Assembly (NCBI GenBank): GCA_046328525.1
Contig: JAXLWK010000003.1
Location: forward strand, 310,001 to 374,000
DNA: 64,000 nucleotides
Direction: 5' to 3'
Origin: JBDHWG01 sp046328525
Lineage (GTDB): Bacteria > Chloroflexota > Anaerolineae > Epilineales > JAHCIE01
Shown here: positions 8,917-16,492 of the stretch, piece after piece
Layout of the letters: each line of letters starts with the position of its first letter
How positions within the stretch are numbered: position 1 is the stretch's first letter
Translations under genes and position numbers: made by a program
The notes under the pieces: generated by a model
Database searches by the model: none
What the model was told of the DNA's origin: nothing
Seen by the model: only the letters and a program-made list of their open reading frames with translations

Positions 8917-10179
8917 TTATACTCCGAACACGCTCTTTGCGTGCTCCAACCCCTCGGCCAGGGCGTCTATTTCCTCGCGCAGCGTGTACAGGTAGAAGCT
9001 GGCCCGCGCCGTCGAGCCGACTCCCAGGCGCTCGGTGAGGGGCTGAGCGCAGTGGTGGCCGGCGCGGATGGCGATGCCGCGCTGGTCGAGCAACGTCGCC
9101 AGGTCATGCGGGTGAATGTTGTCCACGTTGAAGGAGACCACGCCGCCGCGCTGGGCCGCCGGCGGTCCGTACAGCGTCAAGCCCTTGATCGTGCCCAGCC
9201 GCTCGAGGGCGTACTGCGTCACGTTCTGCTCGTGGACGTGAATCTTGTCCAGGCCGACGGTGGTCAGGTAGTCCACGGCGACGCCTAGGCCGATGCCCTC
9301 GGCGATGCTCGGCGTGCCGGCCTCGAACTTCCACGGCAGGTCATTCCAGCGCGAGCTTTCGTGGTACACCTCGCGGATCATGTCGCCGCCGCCCAGGAAG
9401 GGCGGCATTTCTTCGAGCAGCTCGCGGCGCGCCCACAGGACGCCAATCCCCGTGGGGCCGAGCATCTTGTGGCCGGTGAAGGCCATGAAGTCGGCGTCCA
9501 GCGTGCGCACGTCGGCGCCCAGGTGCGGGATGAGCTGCGAGGCGTCTACCAGCGCTTTTGCGCCGGCCGCGTGCGCCCGGGCGATAATCTCCCGGGCCGG
9601 CGTGATCGTGCCGAGGACGTTGGACATGCCGGTGAAGGCGACGATGCGGGTGCGCGGGCCGAGCAGCGAGTCGTAGACATCCAGGTCGAGCAGCCCGTCG
9701 TCGGTGATTGGGATGAAGCGCAGGGTCGCGCCCGTGCGCTGGGCCAGGAGCTGCCAGGGTACGAAGTTGGAGTGGTGCTCCATGTCGGTGACGATGATCT
9801 CATCGCCGGCGCGGATGTTGGCGCTGCCCCAGCTATAGGCGACCAGGTTGATGGCCTCGGTGGCGTTGCGAGTGAAGATTACCTCGCGGAAGCTGCGGGC
9901 GTTGACGAAGCGCCCAATCCGCTTGCGCGCTCCCTCATACGCCTCCGTGGCTTCCTCGCTCAGCGCGTGCAGGCCGCGGTGGACATTGGCGTTGTAGTTG
10001 CGATAGTAGCTGTCAATCGCATCAATCACCGCCTTCGGCTTCTGGGATGTGGCCGCGCTATCGAGATACACCAGCGGGTGCCCATTGACGACGCGCTCCA
10101 ACACCGGGAAATCCTCGCGGATGCGCCGCACGTCCAGGGTGTCCACCCCAATGCTTGTCTCTGAAGTTCGTGTCGCCAT
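8917..10179 (-). CDS. sufS: Cysteine desulfurase SufS
   Basis: 420 residues, group II cysteine desulfurase. It removes sulfur from L-cysteine for Fe-S assembly. The PLP lysine is K238 (FTGHKMLGPTG) and the catalytic cysteine is C377 (RAGHHCAQPL). I chose ATG 10179 (MATRTSETS), with AAAGGCGAG upstream; the longer frame would read through a repeat-like spacer. It is flanked by sufU copies. Confidence 0.97.
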   Translation of the reverse strand: MATRTSETSIGVDTLDVRRIREDFPVLERVVNGHPLVYLDSAATSQKPKAVIDAIDSYYRNYNANVHRGLHALSEEATEAYEGARKRIGRFVNARSFREVIFTRNATEAINLVAYSWGSANIRAGDEIIVTDMEHHSNFVPWQLLAQRTGATLRFIPITDDGLLDLDVYDSLLGPRTRIVAFTGMSNVLGTITPAREIIARAHAAGAKALVDASQLIPHLGADVRTLDADFMAFTGHKMLGPTGIGVLWARRELLEEMPPFLGGGDMIREVYHESSRWNDLPWKFEAGTPSIAEGIGLGVAVDYLTTVGLDKIHVHEQNVTQYALERLGTIKGLTLYGPPAAQRGGVVSFNVDNIHPHDLATLLDQRGIAIRAGHHCAQPLTERLGVGSTARASFYLYTLREEIDALAEGLEHAKSVFGV

Positions 10180-10291
10180 AGTCTCGCCTTTGTCATGCTG
10201 AGCAGAGCGCAGCACCCTGTCCTGTCCGACGACCCTTCGCTCCGCCCAGAGCTTGCCCTGAGCCTGGCGAAGGGGCGACAGCCCGGTTCGT
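10180..10291 (-). other. Spacer with dispersed-repeat character
   Basis: The 112-bp gap between sufU2 and sufS contains segments of the CTTCGCCAGGCTCAGGG and GCTCTGCTCAGCATGACA type that I recognise as short intergenic repeats common in environmental genomes. They interrupt an otherwise compact operon. Copy number elsewhere cannot be tested here. Confidence 0.35.
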
Positions 10292-10759
10292 CTACTCTTC
10301 CCGCGCCAACTTCGCTTGCCGCTGCTGGGTTCGGTACTCTCGCGTCGCGCCCATCAATGTATCGAGCGAGAGCAGGGCGCAGCGCGGGCGCGTCATGACC
10401 ACGTCACGTCCCAGGATGTCCAGCAAGTCGTCGTGGGACAGTGCCTCGACTTCGGCGAGGGTTTTCCCCTCGACCATCTCGGTGAGGATGGAGGTGGATG
10501 CCTGGCTGATGGTGCATCCCTCGCCTTCAAAGGATATCTCGGTCACCCGCTCCGTGACCGGGTCAACCTTGAGATACAGCGTAATCACGTCGCCGCAGCC
10601 CGGGTTGCCGCCGGGCCGAACCACGTCGGCGCCACTCATCGCGTGGCGGTTGCGCGGGTTCTGGTAGTGGTCGAGAAGGAACTCGATGTATTCCTGGCGC
10701 GAGTACACGACTTGCTTTCCTGTCATGGGTAGGGGCCGCGACGGGGTGCGCGGCCGCAT
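10292..10759 (-). CDS. SufU-type zinc/Fe-S sulfur acceptor protein (copy 2)
   Basis: 155 residues from the ATG at 10759, placed 2 bp after the rhodanese stop. A later ATG at 10726 is possible but lacks a ribosome binding site. Zinc ligands are conserved: C55 and D57 (NPGCGDV), C82 (GEGCTISQ), C127 (RPRCALLS). It is longer at both ends than copy 1 and diverged from it. Having two SufU homologues in one operon suggests separate roles, for example one working with the adjacent rhodanese, but that is inference. Confidence 0.88.
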   Translation of the reverse strand: MRPRTPSRPLPMTGKQVVYSRQEYIEFLLDHYQNPRNRHAMSGADVVRPGGNPGCGDVITLYLKVDPVTERVTEISFEGEGCTISQASTSILTEMVEGKTLAEVEALSHDDLLDILGRDVVMTRPRCALLSLDTLMGATREYRTQQRQAKLAREE

Positions 10760-10761
10760 CT

Positions 10762-11640
<879 letters not shown>

Positions 11641-11652
11641 CGTCGTCTCTCC

Positions 11653-12975
11653 TTAGTCGAAGTGGCGGCTGCCCATCTTCTGGTCGAACGCCCGCCACAG
11701 GCGCTGCTTGACGCCTTCGAGCGTGATGCGCTGCATGATTGGCTCGAAGAAGGCGTCCACGATGGTTCGGATCGCCTCTGAGCGCGACAGGCCGCGCGTC
11801 TGCAGGTAGAAAATCCAATCCTCGTCCACCTGGCTGACCGTCGCGCCGTGGGAGGCGCGTACCTGGTTGGCCTCGATCTCAAGGCTTGGGATCGAATCCG
11901 CGCGGCAGGCGTCGCTGAGGAGCAGCGTGTTGTCGTGCAGGTAGGAGTTGCTGTCCTGCGCGCCGGGGTGAATCTTGATCAGCCCCTCGAACACGCTACG
12001 GGCAGTGTCCTGGAGCACGCCGCGGAACAGCAGGTCGCCGTCGGTCAGCGGCGCGATGTGGTTGAGCAAGGTGTAGATGTCGTGGTGCTGCGAGTCGCTG
12101 CCGAACTGGACGCCGAGGAACTGGGTGCTCGCCCCCTCGCCCGCCAGGCGCGTCTCGCTGGTCGAGCGCATGAGCTTCGCGCCGATGTGGCCCAGGGTCC
12201 AGCCGACCAGGGCGTTGGCGGCGGCCTCACCGCGCTGGGTCACGAACGTCTGCACGCTGTCGCCCCAGCTCTGGACATGGATGAACTTCACCTGGGCGTT
12301 CTCGCCGGCGATGACCTCGGTCACGGGTGCGGTCAGCATAGGGCTGGCCGCGTCCGCCGAGATGTACTCCTCGACCATGGTACACGCCGCGCTCTCTTCG
12401 GCGACGACCAGGCAGCGCGGGAAGGCGCTGCCGCCGGGCGCGTCCGCGTGGAACACGACCTGGATCGGCGACTCGATGATAACGTTGCGCGGCACGTAGA
12501 GGAACAGGCCGCCGGTCCAGAAGGCGGCGTTGAGGGCGACGAACTTCGTCTCGTCGGCGGGAATCAGCCGCCCCAGGTGCTTCTCGACCAGCGCCGGGTG
12601 GCTCCGCGCCGCGTCGGCGAGGGAGCTGAGAATCACACCCCGCGCGGCCAGGGCCGGGTCAAGGGCCACGTGGACGACGGCATTGTTGGACTGGACGAAC
12701 AGCCCGGCCCGCTCTCCGCCGTCGCTGCCCTCGATGGCCGCGACAACATCGTCGGGCAGGTCGCCCTGCGCGCTCACGGGCAGCGAAAAGCTCTCAAAGT
12801 GGAACTTGCTCAGGTCGGTGCGCTCGTAGCGCGGCAACTCGGCGGCAGCGAAGCTCTCCCACGCGGCCTGGCGCGACGCTTGCAGCCAGGGCGTGTCGCC
12901 CTGGGCGGCGCTCAGCTCGGCGACGGCCTCACGACCGAAGCCGGCAGTGGTGGAAACGGAGCTGGCGATGGTCAT
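11653..12975 (-). CDS. sufD: Fe-S cluster assembly protein SufD
   Basis: 440 residues, SufB/SufD beta-helix family. Typical sequences include RADSIPSLEIEANQVRASHG and the terminal helical segment YLQTRGLSRSEAIRTIV. It pairs with SufB and SufC in the scaffold complex. Its ATG overlaps the sufC stop by 4 nt (ATGA), so the two are translationally coupled. Confidence 0.96.
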   Translation of the reverse strand: MTIASSVSTTAGFGREAVAELSAAQGDTPWLQASRQAAWESFAAAELPRYERTDLSKFHFESFSLPVSAQGDLPDDVVAAIEGSDGGERAGLFVQSNNAVVHVALDPALAARGVILSSLADAARSHPALVEKHLGRLIPADETKFVALNAAFWTGGLFLYVPRNVIIESPIQVVFHADAPGGSAFPRCLVVAEESAACTMVEEYISADAASPMLTAPVTEVIAGENAQVKFIHVQSWGDSVQTFVTQRGEAAANALVGWTLGHIGAKLMRSTSETRLAGEGASTQFLGVQFGSDSQHHDIYTLLNHIAPLTDGDLLFRGVLQDTARSVFEGLIKIHPGAQDSNSYLHDNTLLLSDACRADSIPSLEIEANQVRASHGATVSQVDEDWIFYLQTRGLSRSEAIRTIVDAFFEPIMQRITLEGVKQRLWRAFDQKMGSRHFD

Positions 12976-13766
12976 GCCGGCTCCTCCGCCGCAAGCTCCT
13001 CCGGCGGCAGCGGCTCGGCGATGCCGACCTGCTCGCGGACCCAGTCGTAGCCCTTCTCTTCGAGGTCCAGCGCCAGCTCGGGGCCGCCTTCCATGACGAT
13101 GCGCCCATTCATCATAACGTGGGTGACGTCCGGCTTGATATAGTTGAGCAGCCGTTGGTAGTGGGTGATGACGAGCGTGCCCATGTTGGGGTTCATGACG
13201 GAGTTGACACCCTGGGCGACGATCTTGAGGGCGTCAATGTCGAGGCCGGAGTCGGTCTCGTCGAGAATGGCGATTTCGGGGTTGAGCACCGCCATTTGGA
13301 GAATCTCGGCGCGCTTCTTCTCGCCGCCGGAGAAGCCTTCGTTCAGGTAGCGGCCGGCGAACGACGGGTCCATGTCGAGCATCTTCATCTTCTCGACGAG
13401 GACCTTGCGCATCTCCGGGATCGGCACTTTCTGACCGCGCCGCGCGCTGAGCGCCAGGCGCAGGAAGTTCGCCACGGACACGCCGGGAATGGTCACGGGA
13501 TACTGGAAGGCGAGGAAGATACCCAGCTTGGCGCGGTCGTCCGGCTCAAGGTCCAGGATGTTCTCGCCCTTGAACCAGACTTCGCCCTCGTCCACGTCAT
13601 ACAACGGGTGTCCCATCAGGGTGTAGGCGAGGGTAGACTTGCCGGAGCCGTTCGGCCCCATGAGGGCATGCACGCGGCCCTTCTCGATCGTCAGGTCAAC
13701 GCCCTTGAGGATTGGCTTGCCTTCGACGCTCACGTGTAAGTTGCGAATTTCAAGATCGTCACTCAT
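12972..13766 (-). CDS. sufC: Fe-S cluster assembly ATPase SufC
   Basis: 264 residues, ABC-type ATPase. Walker A is GPNGSGKST, the signature is FSGGEKKRAEI, and Walker B with its glutamate/aspartate is in AILDETDSGLDIDAL. It powers remodelling of the SufBCD scaffold. ATG at 13766; a GTG four codons earlier is too close to the AGGGGA ribosome binding site. First gene of the operon, directly behind a consensus promoter. Confidence 0.97.
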   Translation of the reverse strand: MSDDLEIRNLHVSVEGKPILKGVDLTIEKGRVHALMGPNGSGKSTLAYTLMGHPLYDVDEGEVWFKGENILDLEPDDRAKLGIFLAFQYPVTIPGVSVANFLRLALSARRGQKVPIPEMRKVLVEKMKMLDMDPSFAGRYLNEGFSGGEKKRAEILQMAVLNPEIAILDETDSGLDIDALKIVAQGVNSVMNPNMGTLVITHYQRLLNYIKPDVTHVMMNGRIVMEGGPELALDLEEKGYDWVREQVGIAEPLPPEELAAEEPA

Positions 13767-13796
13767 CGACCGGTTCACTCCCCTGGGATTATTATG

Positions 13797-13816
13797 ATAC
13801 TTTTCATAGAAAGTAT
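13797..13816. promoter_or_regulatory. Inverted repeat overlapping the suf promoter
   Basis: ATACTTT-N6-AAAGTAT (plus-strand view 13797-13803 and 13810-13816) covers the -10 box and start region of the suf promoter. A repressor bound here would block transcription. It does not match the CAAC-N6-GTTG site known for cyanobacterial SufR. Confidence 0.5.
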
Positions 13817-13840
13817 AGCGGAAGTCGTCGGGCTTGTCAA
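13812..13840 (-). promoter_or_regulatory. Promoter of the suf operon
   Basis: TTGACA (13840-13835), 17 bp, TATACT (13817-13812) on the minus strand. This is the best promoter match upstream of sufC. Confidence 0.85.
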
Positions 13841-13874
13841 TGACAAGGGCGCGGGGCTGTGGAGCGGAGCGATG

Positions 13875-14249
13875 CTAGAGGGGACGGCGCCCGGCGTAGC
13901 CCGAATCCATGTCATGCCAGAAGGCAACGCGCGGCTCGCCTTTGCGCCAGCACAAGTAGACCTCGCGTCCATCCCGGCGCGAGGGAAAATCCACGAGACC
14001 CATGTCAATGTCTTTGAGCAAGACGCCCAACCCCTTCAATTCCAGCAAAACGCTCTGAAACTCCTCGAACTCTTCGACGGCGAGGGCCGCCGGTCGGTTG
14101 CCGCCGTTCGTCGCCGTCTTGCGGATCGCGGCGCTCACATCCGGCCGCTGCGCGACCAGGTGGTCCCGCACCTGCGCCAGGTGGTCCAGGAGCTGTGTCA
14201 GAGCGGGCAGCAGGGCATTCGCCTGCTCGACGGTGAAGAAGCGGGGCAC
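13875..14249 (-). CDS. DUF2203 family protein
   Basis: 124 residues, start GTG at 14249 with GGGAGGC just upstream. The protein begins VPRFFTVEQANALLP and ends with a segment rich in aromatic and basic residues (VYLCWRKGEPRVAFWHDMD), both typical of DUF2203. The function of the family is unknown. It follows the A-type Fe-S carrier and lies upstream of the suf promoter, so a link with Fe-S metabolism is possible but unproven. The much longer open frame upstream is low-complexity read-through of the carrier gene. Confidence 0.8.
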   Translation of the reverse strand: MPRFFTVEQANALLPALTQLLDHLAQVRDHLVAQRPDVSAAIRKTATNGGNRPAALAVEEFEEFQSVLLELKGLGVLLKDIDMGLVDFPSRRDGREVYLCWRKGEPRVAFWHDMDSGYAGRRPL

Positions 14250-14331
14250 GCTGCCTCCCCTGCGTGTCGCGCGGACAGACAAAGGCGCGGGGGGCCGAGG
14301 GACGGCTTCCCCGCGCCCGGTAGGCGAGAGT

Positions 14332-14724
14332 TTAGTGGCCGCAGCCGCAGCCGCCACCGGCCGGCGCCGCGCCCTGGGACGTTGTGCGGAACGAGTGGCC
14401 GCAGCCGCAGCTCGACACAGCGTTGGGGTTGTCAATCTTGAAGCCGCCACCCATCAGGCTGTCTACGTAGTCAATCGTCGCGCCGCTCAAGTACATCGAG
14501 CTAATCTGGTCTACGTACACGTCCACGCCATCGGTGGTGACAATCTCGTCGCCCTCTTCCACCTGGTCCTCGAAGGCCATGCCGTAGGAGAGGCCGCTGC
14601 ACCCGCCGCCCTGGACGAAGACGCGCAGGCCATAGCCTTCCAGGCCCTTGGACTCCATCAGCTTGCGGATCGTGGCGGCGGCCGCCGGGGTGAGAGAGAC
14701 GACTTGCTCTTGCACCATGTCCAT
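14332..14724 (-). CDS. A-type Fe-S cluster carrier (IscA/ErpA/HesB family)
   Basis: 130 residues. The three cluster cysteines are C42 (GGGCSGLSY), C106 and C108 (SSCGCGHSF). A-type carriers receive clusters from the scaffold and pass them to apo-enzymes. The C-terminus carries an extra tail that repeats the CGCGH motif (C126, C128), unusual for the family. ATG at 14724 with AGGAG upstream, and a near-perfect promoter behind it. It is transcribed towards the suf operon. Confidence 0.93.
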   Translation of the reverse strand: MDMVQEQVVSLTPAAAATIRKLMESKGLEGYGLRVFVQGGGCSGLSYGMAFEDQVEEGDEIVTTDGVDVYVDQISSMYLSGATIDYVDSLMGGGFKIDNPNAVSSCGCGHSFRTTSQGAAPAGGGCGCGH

Positions 14725-14790
14725 CAGGTTCTCCTCTACTACTCACAAATTCCTGGTTTGGGACACCAATCGGGTGCGGGGAATGCCGAA

Positions 14791-14819
14791 ATTATACCAT
14801 ATGGCGTGTTCCCCGTCAA
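14791..14819 (-). promoter_or_regulatory. Promoter of the A-type Fe-S carrier
   Basis: TTGACG (14819-14814), 17 bp containing the palindrome CCATATGG, then TATAAT (14796-14791) on the minus strand. Confidence 0.82.
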
Positions 14820-14884
14820 TATAGATGATATTCGTGATAATAAATTACCCCCGTGGCACATCCCATGCTGTAGATGATCCGTAG

Positions 14885-14890
14885 TATAAT
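14885..14890 (+). promoter_or_regulatory. Candidate -10 box for the zinc-ribbon sigma factor
   Basis: A perfect TATAAT faces the sigma gene, but no -35 hexamer is recognisable at 16-18 bp. It may depend on an activator or on another sigma factor. Confidence 0.4.
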
Positions 14891-15087
14891 ACGGTACAGT
14901 GTTCGAGGCTGGCTCTCTCTCCCAGTCTGCGACACGGGTTTCCTGGGAAACCGTTACAAAACAATTAAGAACGGTGAGATTGGTCTAGAGAACGGTAAGC
15001 GATGGGCGGGTAGTCGCATCTGAGGAGTAAGGGTGAGCGCTGTCACGAACTCTGAAGGCTAATAGCGGGGTTAGTGAGGAGGACGGA

Positions 15088-16149
15088 ATGTCCGAACGCA
15101 AAGAGTGGCGCTGTAAGGTTTGTGGGCACGTCGAGGCGTCTGCGAAAGGCATTCGGGAGTGCCCGGAGTGTGGGGCGGATTTGGTGGCGATAGAGGTAGA
15201 GGAAGAGGAAGTTGGCCTCGAAGCCGATCTGGACGACGTTGACATTGACAATGCAGTAATCCTGTACTTCCGCGAGATTGACCGCGTCCCGCTGCTGACC
15301 GCCGAGCAGGAAGTCGAGCTGGCGATGCAGATCGAGCGGGGCGTTGAGGCGGTGGAGTGGCTCAGCGCGGCCGACCTCGGCGACGCGGACCGGCAGCGCC
15401 TGCTGGCCGACATTGAGGCCGGCGAGCGCGCGCGAACGTGGCTGACTGAGGCAAACTCGCGCTTGGTCGTGAGCATCGCCAAGCGCTACATGGGGCAGGG
15501 GGTTCCGTTCCTGGATCTGATCCAGGAGGGGAACATGGGCCTCATGCAGGCAGTGGAGCGCTTCGACTATCGCCGCGGCTGCCGCTTCAGCACCTATGCG
15601 ACCTGGTGGATTCGCCAAGCCGTTGTGCGGGCGCTGGCGGAGCAGGGCCGCGTCGTGCGGCTTCCGGCGCACGCGAACCAGCAGCTTCGGAAGCTGGCGA
15701 GCGTCACCGGCCGCCTGCGGCAAGAGCTTGGGCGCGAGCCGACCGAGGAAGAAGTGGCGACCCGCGCCGAGACCAGCACGTCGAAGGTGCGCTGGGCGCA
15801 GGAAGCCTGGCAGTCGCCGCTGTCCCTGGAGGATATCACCTTTCACGAGGACGAGGACGGTGGCTGGGCGGACCACATCGAGAATCCGGAAGACGTCAGC
15901 CCGACGGAGCTGGTGGAGTACACGCAGCTTCAGAAGGACCTGCGTCAGGCGCTCCACGGATTGACGCCGCGCGAGGAGCGCGTGCTGGAGCTGCGCTTCG
16001 GCCTGAAGGACGGCTACCCGCACAAGCTCATGGAAGTGGCCGACCGTTTCGGCCTGACGCGCGAGCGCATCCGTCAGATCGAGGGCCAGGCGCTGGCGAA
16101 GCTGCGGACGCCGGAGCGGGCGCGCCGCCTGCGGGAATACCTGTCGTAG
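15088..16149 (+). CDS. Sigma-70 family factor with N-terminal rubredoxin-like zinc/iron knuckle
   Basis: 353 residues. Residues 1-32 form a Cys4 knuckle (C9, C12, C25, C28; WRCKVCGHVEASAKG) like the rubredoxin-type domain of rubrerythrin. Sigma region 1.2 follows (about 54-75), then region 2 with the -10 recognition helices (RFSTYATWWIRQ), region 3, and region 4 with the -35 helix-turn-helix (GLTRERIRQIEG). Region 1.1 is absent, so it is a group 2 sigma factor. ATG at 15088 behind GAGGAGG. The Cys4 domain could sense redox or metal state, which fits neighbouring oxidative-stress and Fe-S genes, but this is inference. Confidence 0.88.
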   Translation: MSERKEWRCKVCGHVEASAKGIRECPECGADLVAIEVEEEEVGLEADLDDVDIDNAVILYFREIDRVPLLTAEQEVELAMQIERGVEAVEWLSAADLGDADRQRLLADIEAGERARTWLTEANSRLVVSIAKRYMGQGVPFLDLIQEGNMGLMQAVERFDYRRGCRFSTYATWWIRQAVVRALAEQGRVVRLPAHANQQLRKLASVTGRLRQELGREPTEEEVATRAETSTSKVRWAQEAWQSPLSLEDITFHEDEDGGWADHIENPEDVSPTELVEYTQLQKDLRQALHGLTPREERVLELRFGLKDGYPHKLMEVADRFGLTRERIRQIEGQALAKLRTPERARRLREYLS

Positions 16150-16262
16150 AGTGAGCCGCACGAGGGGCTGTGATGGCCCATTGCGTGAGATGACATAAGA
16201 TACGCGAGGCGGGCCGCCGGGCCCGCCTCTTGCTTATTCGGCGGCAGCGAGCACCCCGAAAA

Positions 16263-16292
16263 TTACGTTCCCGTAGGGAAACAAGGTATAAT
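16263..16292 (+). promoter_or_regulatory. Candidate promoter for small membrane protein and PBP
   Basis: TTACGT (16263-16268), 18 bp, then a perfect TATAAT (16287-16292), about 45 bp before the small open reading frame. Confidence 0.6.
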
Positions 16293-16337
16293 ACCCGCGT
16301 GGGTCAGTTCGATGGCCCAGGACGGGAGGATAGCGGC

Positions 16338-16484
16338 ATGAATCCAGGCGGACGACGCGTGGACATCGCGGGGCTGGTGGGCCTCGTCATACTGATTGCG
16401 ATTGCGGCGTGGCTGGTGTTTGGCAACGCCACAATGACCTGGCTGCCCGATCCTTCCAGTCTCCGCGTGGTGGAATGGATGTAA
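16338..16484 (+). CDS. Small single-pass membrane protein
   Basis: 48 residues, with GGGAGGA correctly spaced before the ATG at 16338. One membrane helix spans about residues 10-28 (IAGLVGLVILIAIAAWLVFG), followed by a short polar end. It starts 46 bp after a TATAAT box and stops 8 bp before the PBP start, so it is probably co-transcribed and might interact with the PBP. No family was recognised. Confidence 0.65.
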   Translation: MNPGGRRVDIAGLVGLVILIAIAAWLVFGNATMTWLPDPSSLRVVEWM

Positions 16485-16492
16485 GGACAACT

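Larger units (their letters stand above)
14725..15087. other. Divergent intergenic region between Fe-S carrier and sigma factor
   Basis: 363 bp without a gene. It holds the minus-strand promoter of the Fe-S carrier (14791-14819), an AT-rich stretch (14815-14850), a -10-like element for the sigma factor (14885-14890), and a long leader of about 190 nt before the sigma factor. No conserved riboswitch was recognised in the leader. Confidence 0.6.
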
